NCBI GenBank assembly: GCA_015229005.1 | Contig: JADGCL010000012.1 | Location: 1 to 54,462, forward strand | Origin: Magnetococcales bacterium | Lineage (GTDB): Bacteria > Pseudomonadota > Magnetococcia > Magnetococcales > JADGCL01 | Direction of reading: 5' to 3' | Length of the DNA: 54,462 bases | Part shown: piece after piece, positions 42,585 through 51,285 of the stretch | Layout: each line of letters starts with the position of its first letter | Numbering within the stretch: position 1 is the first letter of the stretch | Translations under genes and position numbers: made by a program | The notes under the pieces: model-generated | What the model was told of the DNA's origin: nothing | Seen by the model: the letters and a program-made list of their open reading frames with translations, nothing else | Database searches by the model: none

Positions 42585-45013
42585 CCCAGTTCTCCTGTTT
42601 CAATCCCCGGTTCAGGTTGCCCAAGCCGCCTCTGGCTACGACCCTTGGAGTGCTGTTTGCGTTCCTCTTTGTCGGAGGGGGGCGTCCCCTGTTCGACGGA
42701 GGGGTTGCCCGGGCCCAGGGGGGGGGCGCCTCGGTATTGGGAGAGAAGGCCTCTGTTCAGGGGGCGAAAGCCACTTCCACGGGAAAGAAGGCCACCCCTC
42801 AGGGAAAGCACGGTATCGCCCAGGGGAAGAAGAGCGATGCCCAGGGGAAGAAGAGCGTTGCCCAGGGGAAGAAGAGCGATGCCCAGGGAAAGAAGAGTGC
42901 CTCCCAGGGGAAGGGGAGTGTTGCCCAGGGAAAGAAGAGCCCTCCCGGGCAGCGGCAGGCGGTTGTCCAGGGAAAACAGGCCGTCGCGCCGGGAAGGCAA
43001 CATGCCGCCCCGGTGGCCCTTCCCTCCACCCTGACGGGGAGCGCCTCCCTGCCGGAGGCGCAGGTTCCTGTCCTGGATTCGACCACGGGTCGACCGGGGG
43101 AGGGGAGCATTGCCGCATACAAGCGCCTCTTCGCCAGCCTTGAGGGAGGTGTCGTTCCCGCGACGCTTCTCGATCGCCGCTGGCCCAGGGACGAGCTTCT
43201 GGCTTCTTATCTGGAGCTGGAGATTCTGTTCCATCCCGGCTATTCCGCAACTGCCGCCGACTTTCATCGTTTCGTCAGCCGCTGGCCCGATCACCCGGAG
43301 ATGGCCCGTATCGCCCCCCATTACGAGGCGACCCTGACCCGGAGCGGGAGCGATGCCCAGGCCCGCGCCTGGTACCGTGCCCACCCCCCGCGTCAGTATG
43401 CGGGCAAGATGCGTTCCCTGAAGCTCAAGCTTCAGGATGGCCTCATCGAGGAGGCCCGGAGCGAGTGGGGCACCTACTATCGGGAAGGGGCGCCTTTGCC
43501 GATCGGGGCGGAGAAGCTGGCGGACCGGTTTCTCCAGAGCATGACCGCCGAGGATCACGAGGCTCGGGCGCGGAAGCTGGCCGCGAAGGGGGATCGCAAG
43601 ACCCTGGAGGCGACCCTGCGTTTGCTCCCGAAGGCGCGACAGGACTACTTTCTGGCTCTGGCTGCGGTCAACGACAGCGATGCCGTCTTCAATGGCCTGG
43701 TCAAGCATCTGGACAGGGGGGCGGCTACATCCCCCGAGTTGTGGAAGGCCCGCTTCCAGGCCCTTCAGAAAAGTGGACGCCACGGTGGTACCGCGGCCCT
43801 GTTGCAGAGCGAGGTCGGTCGCCGGCTTGGAGCTGCCGATCGTCAGGAGATCCGCTACATTCTGGGGCGTGAGCTGCTCTACTCCGCAGACAATCCCCAG
43901 GCTGCCAAGGCGATGCTCGCCGCCAATTTCAACGAGGCCGGCGGCACCCTGGAGGATTCTCTCTGGATCTATGCCTGGAGTTCCTACCGTACCGGTGACC
44001 GCAAGGAAGCTCTGAAGGCCTTCCTTCGTCTTGCTCTGGAGGCCCCTGGTCGTGATCGGCGCAGTCAGGGGGCCTATATGGCCGCTTGGCTCCTGAAACG
44101 CCATCCCGACCTGGCAGCCTCTGGAGTCAAGCGGGAGTTGTGGCTGGATTATGCTTCCCGTTATCCCGAGACCTTCTACGGGCTTCTTGCCCTGGAGGAG
44201 CGCAATCAGGGTCTGCCGCCCCTCACCCTCCCCTCGACGGTGTGTCAACTGCCGGACCTTCCCGAACTCCGGAAGGCCGAGGAAGATATGCGCCACCTCG
44301 AGGCCGTCGACCGCAGCTACTACAACGGTCCGATCATCAAGGATCTCGCCAAGCGGCTGGGGTTGACCCCGCGGCAGGAGATTTGCCTCGCGGCCCGTCA
44401 TGGGGCCCCCAACCACGCGGTGGTCACGGCCACCTCTCTCGACAGGCAGGGAGAAAAGGAGTGGAAGGGACTCTATCCGCTTCCCCCCTGGCAACCGGGG
44501 CAGGGATGGCTGTTGAAACCGGAGGTGGTTTGGGCCGTCACCCGGCAGGAGAGTCTCTACCAGAACCGGGCCGCCTCCTGGGTTGGGGCCTCCGGACTGA
44601 TGCAGCTCATGCCGGCGACGGCCAAGGGGGAGGCGGCCCTGATCGGCCTGCCGTCCTCCAACCCGGTTCGCTTGCAGCGTCCCGCCTACAACCTCTCCCT
44701 GGGACAGTCCTACATGGCCAGGCTGCTGCGGAAGTTCGACAGCGATGTCGTCCTTTCGCTCATCGGCTACAACGCCGGTCCGGGGCGAGCCGCCCGTTAT
44801 CTCGGGAAGAGACAGCAGGAGGATCCTCTGGTCTTCATCGAGAATTTTCCGATCACCGAGACTCGGGAGTATATCAAGAAGGTAAGCCTTAACCTGGCGC
44901 TCTACCGCCTCGTCTACCAGGGACGCTCCTCTCTGCATGCCCTGATTCGCGCCGGCGGTCCCGGGATTGCCGATGTCGCGGGGCCGGATTGGGAGCTGGT
45001 GGTCAGAAAATAG
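42581..45013 (+). CDS. Soluble lytic murein transglycosylase (Slt70-like) with basic heptad repeats
   Basis: 810 residues. A signal peptide (about 18-46, ending ARAQ) exports it to the periplasm. Residues 54-144 are 13 consecutive seven-residue units of the type GKKSDAQ, strongly basic. Residues ~155-620 form the helical ring-like superhelix of Slt70. The C-terminal SLT domain has catalytic E657 (VTRQESLYQNRAAS), GASGLMQLMPATA and IGYNAGPGRA. The enzyme cleaves peptidoglycan strands with 1,6-anhydro ends. Start overlaps ftsY by ATGA. The repeat tract is not part of the normal family. Confidence 0.93.
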   Translation: MTQFSCFNPRFRLPKPPLATTLGVLFAFLFVGGGRPLFDGGVARAQGGGASVLGEKASVQGAKATSTGKKATPQGKHGIAQGKKSDAQGKKSVAQGKKSDAQGKKSASQGKGSVAQGKKSPPGQRQAVVQGKQAVAPGRQHAAPVALPSTLTGSASLPEAQVPVLDSTTGRPGEGSIAAYKRLFASLEGGVVPATLLDRRWPRDELLASYLELEILFHPGYSATAADFHRFVSRWPDHPEMARIAPHYEATLTRSGSDAQARAWYRAHPPRQYAGKMRSLKLKLQDGLIEEARSEWGTYYREGAPLPIGAEKLADRFLQSMTAEDHEARARKLAAKGDRKTLEATLRLLPKARQDYFLALAAVNDSDAVFNGLVKHLDRGAATSPELWKARFQALQKSGRHGGTAALLQSEVGRRLGAADRQEIRYILGRELLYSADNPQAAKAMLAANFNEAGGTLEDSLWIYAWSSYRTGDRKEALKAFLRLALEAPGRDRRSQGAYMAAWLLKRHPDLAASGVKRELWLDYASRYPETFYGLLALEERNQGLPPLTLPSTVCQLPDLPELRKAEEDMRHLEAVDRSYYNGPIIKDLAKRLGLTPRQEICLAARHGAPNHAVVTATSLDRQGEKEWKGLYPLPPWQPGQGWLLKPEVVWAVTRQESLYQNRAASWVGASGLMQLMPATAKGEAALIGLPSSNPVRLQRPAYNLSLGQSYMARLLRKFDSDVVLSLIGYNAGPGRAARYLGKRQQEDPLVFIENFPITETREYIKKVSLNLALYRLVYQGRSSLHALIRAGGPGIADVAGPDWELVVRK
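42740..43012 (+). repeat. 21-base coding repeats (basic heptads)
   Basis: Thirteen consecutive 21-base units in the transglycosylase gene encode heptads; the best-preserved are GKKSDAQ, GKKSVAQ, GKKSDAQ and GKKSASQ. The ends of the array are degenerate (GEKASVQ, GRQHAAP) and the middle copies nearly identical, as expected for expansion by slippage. Confidence 0.9.
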
Positions 45014-45038
45014 GCGCGGGGATGCGACGGGTCGCAAC

Positions 45039-45126
45039 GGAAGAGTGGCAGAGTGGTCTATTGCACCGGTCTTGAAAACCGGCGACCCGCGAGGGTCCGT
45101 GAGTTCGAATCTCACCTCTTCCGCCA
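45039..45126 (+). tRNA. tRNA-Ser (anticodon UGA)
   Basis: 88 bases including the encoded CCA. The acceptor stem pairs GGAAGAG with CTCTTCC. The anticodon stem CCGGT/ACCGG encloses CTTGAAA with anticodon TGA, so it reads UCA. A long variable arm (CGACCCGCGAGGGTCC region) and the GTTCGAATC T-loop confirm the serine class. It lies 25 bases after the transglycosylase stop. A short T-run follows the CCA. Confidence 0.96.
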
Positions 45127-45549
45127 CTACGTTTTTGCCCTGTTCTCTCCGGTTCCGTCGTTGTCGCCGTGTTCCCGTTGAGCCTCTGAAATTCCACAAC
45201 GTTTCCAATGGGTAACGAGACCGGTTTCGGTGGTTCTGAAAGTCGACTCCACCTGCCGGTGGCGACTTTCGGCCCCTGACTCTCTCTCTTCCCTCCTGGC
45301 CCACATCGACCTGGGCTGTCAGGTGGATAGATTGGAATCAATAATTAGTGCCGACGCCGTTTCTTGCGTTAACTGTTTTTGATGCTGGCGGCCGCGCACT
45401 CTGCGGGTTCCCCTCGAGGACCGGCGCTATCGCCACCGAACGCCTGCCATGGCGGCCGGGTTGACGGGCCACTCTTGGAGTGTGATGGAATTGCTGTGCT
45501 TTCAGCTATTGGTATCTGGATGATTGTCAGGCCACCAAGGAAATTCCTG
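45127..45549. other. intergenic region between tRNA-Ser and feoB-like gene, with a hairpin
   Basis: 423 bases without a supportable gene. A hairpin at 45238-45270 pairs GAAAGTCG...CCACC with GGTGG-CGACTTTC around TGCC, with a three-base bulge. It has no T-run but stands between convergent units and may act on both. Around 45330-45380 the DNA is AT-richer. A 3' tRNA end is a common integration site, but I find no integrase gene or repeat of the tRNA end in the window. Confidence 0.5.
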
Positions 45550-47523
45550 TCACATAAGAAGGTTGACCAGGCCACCAACCAGAACCGCCAGGGCGATGAT
45601 CGCCGTGTTCATGCCAACGGCCCAACCCAGACCGACCTCTTTGATCATCATCATGGTATTGGAGACACAGGGAATGAAGAGGGTCATGACCACGAGCCCG
45701 ACCACTGTCTGCTGAAAGGTCAACCCACCCCCATCGACCAGACCTTTGAAATAGACCGCCCCCACCTCGCGACGGGAGAGGACCAGGATGAAAACCTCGG
45801 TCACCTGGTCGGGAAGCGAAAGGAAACCGGTCACCACGGGATGGAGGAATTCCTTGATCTTGACCAACAAGCCCGTCCGTTCCAGGAAGAACATCAGAAC
45901 GGCGGCCGCCATGAACATCGGCACCGCCTCCACGAGGAACCACTTCACCCGATGGTAGGTCTTCCGGATGACATTCCACCCGTCCGGCCAGCGAAAAGGC
46001 GGCAATTCCAGAATGAACTCCGAGCCCTTTCCCTGACGGGAACCGATCAGCCGGTTCAGGGCAACCCCGCATACGATCTGACTCCCCGCAACCGCCCCCC
46101 AGACGATCGCGAACGCCGAAAAAGGCAGCGAGGCCAGAATCGCCATCATGACCCCCAACTGCACCGCGCAGGGCATCCCCAGGGCGATCAAAAAAATCGC
46201 CATCAGACGTTCCTTGCGACTCTCGAGGATGCGACTCGTCAGGGTGGCCATGGTGTTGCAGCCCGTCCCCAGGACCAGGGGCAGCACCGCCTTCCCGGTC
46301 AAACCAAAGGGCGCCAGACTCCGATTGGCAAGAACGCTCAGGTTCGGCAAATAGCCGGTATCCTCGAGGACGTTCATGATCAGGAAGAAGACGACCAGAA
46401 TCGGGACCACCGTTACCATGGCGTTGAAAAGCCCCATGGTGAGGAGTCCGAAGTTGCCTACGAGAAAATCCTTGAGGAACGGCTGCGCGACCCAGCCGTC
46501 GACGACCCGGACCAGGGGCTGAAAGATCCACCCGTCCAGGAGGCCCGCCATCCCCGGCGACAGGACCCCGACGCCATGAAACGTGAGCCAGACGATGGCA
46601 AAAAAGATCGGCCACCCCCAGACCGGGTGCCGCGAAGCCCAGGCCAGATTGCGCGACACCGCTCCAACCGAGATCAGCGACCGGTGGACGACCTGGCGAC
46701 AGAGGTGGTTGGCCCACTCCTCACGGGCGTTGAACACCATCATTTGCAATACCGTCGGCGGTTGCCGCCAATGGACCTGGCGAATGGCCTCCCGTACCCG
46801 AGCGAGCCGATCCCCCTCCGCCGACTGGTTCAGCAGGCGACACTCCTCCTCCCGGGTCATGAGCATCCGCAGAATCTGCCCCTTCGAGGGCCGGCTCTCG
46901 ACCGCGAAAAGACCGCCGATATCGGCCAATGACCGCTCCAGGTGATCCGGGTAACGCAGGAGCCCCCCGACCGGCTGTGGGGCGTCCAGATATTGCAGGA
47001 GCCCCCTCAGGCCGTGACCATGAGCGGCATCGGTCTCGATCACCCGCGATCCCAATTCTCGGGAGAGGGTATCGGTATCGATCACGAGACCGCGGCGCGC
47101 GGCTTCGTCGGCCTTGTTGAGACAAAAGACCGTGGGAATGCCCAACTCCCGAACCTGGGCCAGGAGGATCAGGCTCTGCTTGAGGCGCAGCGCATCGCCA
47201 CAGAAGAGAACTCGCCCAGGCGCCTCGCCAAGCAGAACCTCCAGGGTCGACTCCTCGTCCCGAGTCACCGCCACCAGCGAAGAGATCCCGGGAGTGTCGA
47301 CGATCTCCACCCCCCGACCATTCAACAGCACCCGCTTCCGGTTGGGCTCCACCGTTGTCTGCGGATAGTTGGCCACCATCGAGTAGGTCCGGGCAATGGC
47401 ATTGAAGAGGGCACTCTTGCCGGAATTGGTCAAACCCACGATCACCAGCCGGTCGGCCCCCCGGGTCGGTCGGATCGGCAGGGAGAGGGGCAGGGGGGCC
47501 GCAAAGGTCGTTCCAACAGCCAT
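45550..47523 (-). CDS. feoB: Divergent FeoB-family GTPase/transporter
   Basis: 657 residues. A GTPase domain has G1 GLTNSGKS (30-37), G3 DTPG (76-79) and G4 NKAD (136-139). Typical FeoB has N-M-x-D at G4, so this one has the common GTPase form. The C-terminal half has 8 or more membrane helices with Gate-like motifs: LGTGCNTMATL (FeoB usually has a Pro after GCN), MPCAVQLGV and LFIPCVSNTMMMIKEVG. It should move Fe2+ or another metal across the inner membrane. There is no feoA or feoC beside it. The start is 18 bases after the stop of the CheA-like membrane protein with CGGAGG in between, so it belongs to that operon. Confidence 0.85.
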   Translation of the reverse strand: MAVGTTFAAPLPLSLPIRPTRGADRLVIVGLTNSGKSALFNAIARTYSMVANYPQTTVEPNRKRVLLNGRGVEIVDTPGISSLVAVTRDEESTLEVLLGEAPGRVLFCGDALRLKQSLILLAQVRELGIPTVFCLNKADEAARRGLVIDTDTLSRELGSRVIETDAAHGHGLRGLLQYLDAPQPVGGLLRYPDHLERSLADIGGLFAVESRPSKGQILRMLMTREEECRLLNQSAEGDRLARVREAIRQVHWRQPPTVLQMMVFNAREEWANHLCRQVVHRSLISVGAVSRNLAWASRHPVWGWPIFFAIVWLTFHGVGVLSPGMAGLLDGWIFQPLVRVVDGWVAQPFLKDFLVGNFGLLTMGLFNAMVTVVPILVVFFLIMNVLEDTGYLPNLSVLANRSLAPFGLTGKAVLPLVLGTGCNTMATLTSRILESRKERLMAIFLIALGMPCAVQLGVMMAILASLPFSAFAIVWGAVAGSQIVCGVALNRLIGSRQGKGSEFILELPPFRWPDGWNVIRKTYHRVKWFLVEAVPMFMAAAVLMFFLERTGLLVKIKEFLHPVVTGFLSLPDQVTEVFILVLSRREVGAVYFKGLVDGGGLTFQQTVVGLVVMTLFIPCVSNTMMMIKEVGLGWAVGMNTAIIALAVLVGGLVNLLM

Positions 47524-47541
47524 GGCCAGAAGCCTCCGAGG

Positions 47542-49857
47542 TTAACGAACGGCCCGCATGCGCACGGATTTCACCGAGACTGCCACCAAATCCCGAAGAT
47601 GCAAACCCCGTTCATCGTCGGCGACCACCCGGCTCAAGGTCACCGCCTTTCGGCTCAGCACCGAAAATCGATCCCAAAAAGTGCGCGGGATCGTCGCATC
47701 GCCGTTGGCCTCCACCGGGAACATGTAGGCCTCCCCGGGATCGACCTGGAACACCACCCGCAGCTCCTTCATCGTCTCCGGCGAGAGGACGAAGGTGTCG
47801 CCGGGACGCGAAGCCGTATGCCCCATCAACCGGGCCACGGAAAACCGAAGATCACCGTTGGTCCCCGGAGAATAGAGCAAACGCCCCGCCGGACTCCCCT
47901 TGGCCGGAGTGAGCTGCAAATAGGGAAGACTCTGCAGCCGATTCATCGGTCGCAGCCACTGGGCAAAGGAGACCAGCTCGGGCCGGGGCGGTCGGGAGGA
48001 TCGGACCTTGGCCACCCTGGCCCCGGAGGTCGAGGCCGCCGCCACTTCCTTGACCGGCGGAGGGGCGATATCCGTCGAGGAAGGAGAATCCTTCGCGACG
48101 ACATCGCCCTCCCTACCTATGCCCGCCCCACCCTCGCTCCCGGAAACACCGGAATCCGCGCTCGCAGAAACCACCGAAGATACGGGAACTCCGGATGATG
48201 GCGGGGGCAGGATTGTCTCATCCTGTACCCTGGGGGCGACAAGAGTGCCGGAGGAGACCGCCACCCCCCCGGTCCGGTGGGGTTCGGCAAGACCCGTAAC
48301 GACCGGGGTCCCCTCGTGGACAGCTTGAGCCAGTGCCCCTGTGGGAGGGACCTTCTCCTCCGGTCCAGCCCCACCACCCGGATCCGCAGAAGAGGACTCC
48401 TCCACGGGGCGCTCCACCGTCTCGGTCACAGCCTCTCCACCAGTCCTGATCCCCTTCCCCGGGGTCGTCGGCACCGTCGGAGAAACTGCCGGGGAAACCA
48501 CCGCTTCCCCTCCGGACCCATCATCCCCGCCGACACCCCTCTCCGCAACCGCCGGCGGCAAGGAACTCTCCGAAGAAGAACCCGATGAAGGAGAATCTAC
48601 CGAAGAGGAACCCGCCGAAGCGGTGTCCAACGAAGGGGAACCACCGGCAGAAGCGGATGGGTCGACCGACGCCTGTTCAATTGGCCCAGCCCCCTCTTCC
48701 GGTCCTCCGGTCGTGAGCTGATAGATGCCGAAAAGAACACCGGCGGCCAACACCCCGGCGGCGGCCCGGCGCAACCGCCGCAGGCGAACCTCCCGAGCGC
48801 GTCGCTCCGACTCCTCCGCCCGGGCCAGCTCCGCCCGGGTCTGGCGTTCCCGCTCCAACTCCCGGACCCGCTCCGCCTCCGCCTCTTGGGTCTGACGTTC
48901 CCGCTCCAACTCGGCGAAGTGGGCGCGGCGAAGTTCCTCCTCGGTCTCTCCGCGGGCCGCCTCGTCCAAGACATCCGCCTCCGCTTCCGGAACCGGCGCC
49001 GCTGCCCCGCTCTCCGCATCCAGCGGCGGCGACTCCTCCCCACCAAGGGAAACACCTCCCTTCTCCTCTGGAGAATCCGCTTCCAGGGCCTCCGCCGCCG
49101 GCTCCGACCCGGCCTCGGGGAGGGCAGGGAGAAATCCATCGGGAACAGGGACGGAACGGACCTGCCCGGCAGGCAACCGGGTCAGGCCCATCAGCAGATC
49201 CTGCCCCAGAACGGTCGCCAACAGCAGGGAGACCTGCCTCTCGCTCCTTGCCGCATCCCACACCAGCTCCTCACCCAGATCGGGAAGGGAGGCGATGACC
49301 GACCCCACGACCGAGAGTTCCTCCTTGAGGGAATCGAACTTCCCCTTCCGGGCTGCCCCATCCCCGCCCAGGGGCAGATCGATCCGGTAGAGCTCCAGCC
49401 CCTGGGCGACGGCCTGGGCCACCCCCTGGCGATGGGGCCCCAGGTCGAACTCCCCGAATACAACCGGAGCGAAGCCCTCGATGGCGGTACGCAAGGCCTC
49501 CACCTCCGCTTCGACCCCGACCGTCGGAACAGAATCGAGGTCCTCCACCAGTGAGCGTAGACGGGCCGTCCCGGTCGCAAGCGCCGCGAGCGCAGAGGGG
49601 AACTCCTCCGGGGATCCCTGCCGCAACCTCTCGACCAGGGTCTCCAGAAGCTCGCTCAAGAGAGTCACCCGATCCAGGTAGAGGAGTGCGGACGAACCCC
49701 GGACCCCCCGGTAGGTCCTGAGAAGCCTCTCCAGGGCATGAGAAACCTCGAGCGGATGCGAACCGTCCAGAAACCCCAGATCGACCGAGGCGGCAGCCAA
49801 CCGCTTGCGGGCTTCCTGCACGAACAGATCTCGCTTCACGGCATCGGCTGGCAACAT
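47542..49857 (-). CDS. Membrane protein with degenerate CheA Hpt and P2-like domains, no kinase
   Basis: 771 residues from the ATG at 49857 (GAGGGG upstream; a GTG at 49875 is the alternative). Residues 1-85 align with the Hpt domain of the cheA product in this window: FVQEA is shared at 12-16, and R50-GVRGSS stands exactly where CheA has H50-SIKGSA. Residues ~145-240 match its P2-like domain (YRIDLPL, VVGSVI, LLATVLGQDLLMGL, VPVPDG). A charged coiled coil (300-362), an Arg cluster, one membrane helix (about 365-381), a Ser/Pro/Gly-rich stretch (385-640) and a C-terminal domain (about 660-771) follow. There is no kinase domain and no phospho-His. The C-terminus should be periplasmic. Function unknown. 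Confidence 0.82.
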   Translation of the reverse strand: MLPADAVKRDLFVQEARKRLAAASVDLGFLDGSHPLEVSHALERLLRTYRGVRGSSALLYLDRVTLLSELLETLVERLRQGSPEEFPSALAALATGTARLRSLVEDLDSVPTVGVEAEVEALRTAIEGFAPVVFGEFDLGPHRQGVAQAVAQGLELYRIDLPLGGDGAARKGKFDSLKEELSVVGSVIASLPDLGEELVWDAARSERQVSLLLATVLGQDLLMGLTRLPAGQVRSVPVPDGFLPALPEAGSEPAAEALEADSPEEKGGVSLGGEESPPLDAESGAAAPVPEAEADVLDEAARGETEEELRRAHFAELERERQTQEAEAERVRELERERQTRAELARAEESERRAREVRLRRLRRAAAGVLAAGVLFGIYQLTTGGPEEGAGPIEQASVDPSASAGGSPSLDTASAGSSSVDSPSSGSSSESSLPPAVAERGVGGDDGSGGEAVVSPAVSPTVPTTPGKGIRTGGEAVTETVERPVEESSSADPGGGAGPEEKVPPTGALAQAVHEGTPVVTGLAEPHRTGGVAVSSGTLVAPRVQDETILPPPSSGVPVSSVVSASADSGVSGSEGGAGIGREGDVVAKDSPSSTDIAPPPVKEVAAASTSGARVAKVRSSRPPRPELVSFAQWLRPMNRLQSLPYLQLTPAKGSPAGRLLYSPGTNGDLRFSVARLMGHTASRPGDTFVLSPETMKELRVVFQVDPGEAYMFPVEANGDATIPRTFWDRFSVLSRKAVTLSRVVADDERGLHLRDLVAVSVKSVRMRAVR

Positions 49858-49934
49858 GGCAGGCCCCTCGATCACAAGACTCGGTTATACCTCGACAAAA
49901 ACTGCCGTCTCCCAAACAAACGACCGACAGCGTC

Positions 49935-50870
49935 TCATTCGATATCAAAAAATCTCTCGAATTTCATGGAATCCATGGCTTCCCGGATTTTGGGGCTGCA
50001 ATTGATTATCCTGACATTCCTCGCCTGGGACTCGCGATTGTGCTGGTTCAACAGCAACATCGTCCCGAAGGCCGCCTTGCCCACATGAACCGTATCCTGA
50101 AAATCGAGAATATATTCCCTGTTCCTCGGGCCACCCCGATAGATATTGGCAAACTCCGTCCGACAATTATAATCAAACATCCTGGCAATCCGAATCGTCA
50201 CGATCTCCTTGCCGTCCTGGCCCTGTTCGATGGTGACACCGAACTTCCGGATTTCATCTCCGGGTGAATCATCGACACGAATGGAAATGCCGACCTCGGG
50301 AATATCCAACAGCGCCAACTGTTTGAGAACCTTTCTGTTGCAGTTGACTATCTGGATATCGTCCTTGCCACCACCGTTTTCCGCCTCCAACTGCAACAAC
50401 ATCGCCAGGCCCGAGGAGGAGACTCCCGTGACGTTGCGAAAATCGAACTGATAGCGCCGTCCCGGTTCCCGGTCGCCATACAATCCCAGAAAATCGCCAA
50501 GAAAGTTGGCGCCGAACTCGCCACGGAAATGGGCGACGGTCCTGCCGGCGCCATGCTCGACGAATTTGAGGCCGGACCTGGAAAAATCCATCAACTTCGG
50601 AAAGATACTGACTTCCTCCAGGGAGACGACGGAAATCCCAGCCTTGGTCACCCGGGCCACCGAAGCCCTCTCCTCGATCAGACGGCCATCCAGAACGAAC
50701 CTCAGGATCCCCTTCTGCCCGACGACCACCGGGCAGGGAAAGGCCATGACCAGGAATACGGCGATTTCGTTGACATCCAGGGCATTCCCGGCACAGCCGT
50801 CGAACTCCATGGGAAGACCGCAGAAGACCCGCTCGCCCCGCCTACGATCTGAAGCCGTGGCACCCCCCAT
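49935..50870 (-). CDS. PilZ-like plus double STAS-domain protein
   Basis: 311 residues. Residues ~8-90 resemble PilZ: RRGER fits RxxxR, but the second motif reads DVNEIA where D/N-x-S-x-x-G is expected. STAS 1 (about 105-205) has a possible switch Ser in VSSSGLAML. STAS 2 (about 215-311) has VGKAAFGTML and lacks it. The start at 50870 is one base after the stop of the receiver gene, with GGAGGG upstream. It may connect the receiver to the CheA-like membrane protein downstream; that link is inferred from position only. Confidence 0.75.
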   Translation of the reverse strand: MGGATASDRRRGERVFCGLPMEFDGCAGNALDVNEIAVFLVMAFPCPVVVGQKGILRFVLDGRLIEERASVARVTKAGISVVSLEEVSIFPKLMDFSRSGLKFVEHGAGRTVAHFRGEFGANFLGDFLGLYGDREPGRRYQFDFRNVTGVSSSGLAMLLQLEAENGGGKDDIQIVNCNRKVLKQLALLDIPEVGISIRVDDSPGDEIRKFGVTIEQGQDGKEIVTIRIARMFDYNCRTEFANIYRGGPRNREYILDFQDTVHVGKAAFGTMLLLNQHNRESQARNVRIINCSPKIREAMDSMKFERFFDIE

Positions 50871-50871
50871 G

Positions 50872-51285
50872 TCACCCTCCCTCCCTCGCATCATCGATCA
50901 GACGCAGCTTCCGCAACTTTTCCAGAAGGGAGTCGCGCGTGACGGGCTTGGTCAAATAATCGGTGCAGCCACCCTTGAAATAGGCCTCCATCGCCTGAAG
51001 CGAGGAATCCATGCCGGTGACCATGATGATGGGCGTCTCCCGCGCCTCCGGGGCAAGACGCTTTTCCACCGCCCGCATCCGGGTCAAGGTCTTCTGCCCG
51101 TCCATGACCGGCATGACGATGTCCAGCAATACCAGATCGTAGGGATCACCATCTTCCAGATCCGCGATGAAGAGTTCCAGAGCCGCCTTGCCGTCACTCG
51201 TCATGTCACAATGGCCGAAGGCTTTGAGGTAGTCCCGCAGCAGCTTCCGGTTCACCAACTCGTCATCCGCAATCAAGATCTTCAT
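50872..51285 (-). CDS. Single-domain response regulator
   Basis: 137 residues. The receiver has D7/D8 (LIADDE), acceptor Asp in LVLLDIVMPVMDG, the switch Thr in VTGMDS and Lys in LTKPVTR. The start MKILIADD at 51285 is chosen over an earlier ATG because GAGGGGGAAG precedes it. The start lies 23 bases inside the end of the hybrid kinase gene, so the two are translated together, and the kinase is the likely phosphate donor. Confidence 0.93.
   Translation of the reverse strand: MKILIADDELVNRKLLRDYLKAFGHCDMTSDGKAALELFIADLEDGDPYDLVLLDIVMPVMDGQKTLTRMRAVEKRLAPEARETPIIMVTGMDSSLQAMEAYFKGGCTDYLTKPVTRDSLLEKLRKLRLIDDAREGG

Noticed and set aside
45039-45549. Genomic island inserted at tRNA-Ser
   Set aside because: No integrase and no direct repeat of the tRNA 3' end was found within the window.
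45369-45578. Short minus-strand frame overlapping the feoB-like end
   Set aside because: It overlaps a well-supported gene in another frame and has no ribosome site or family features.
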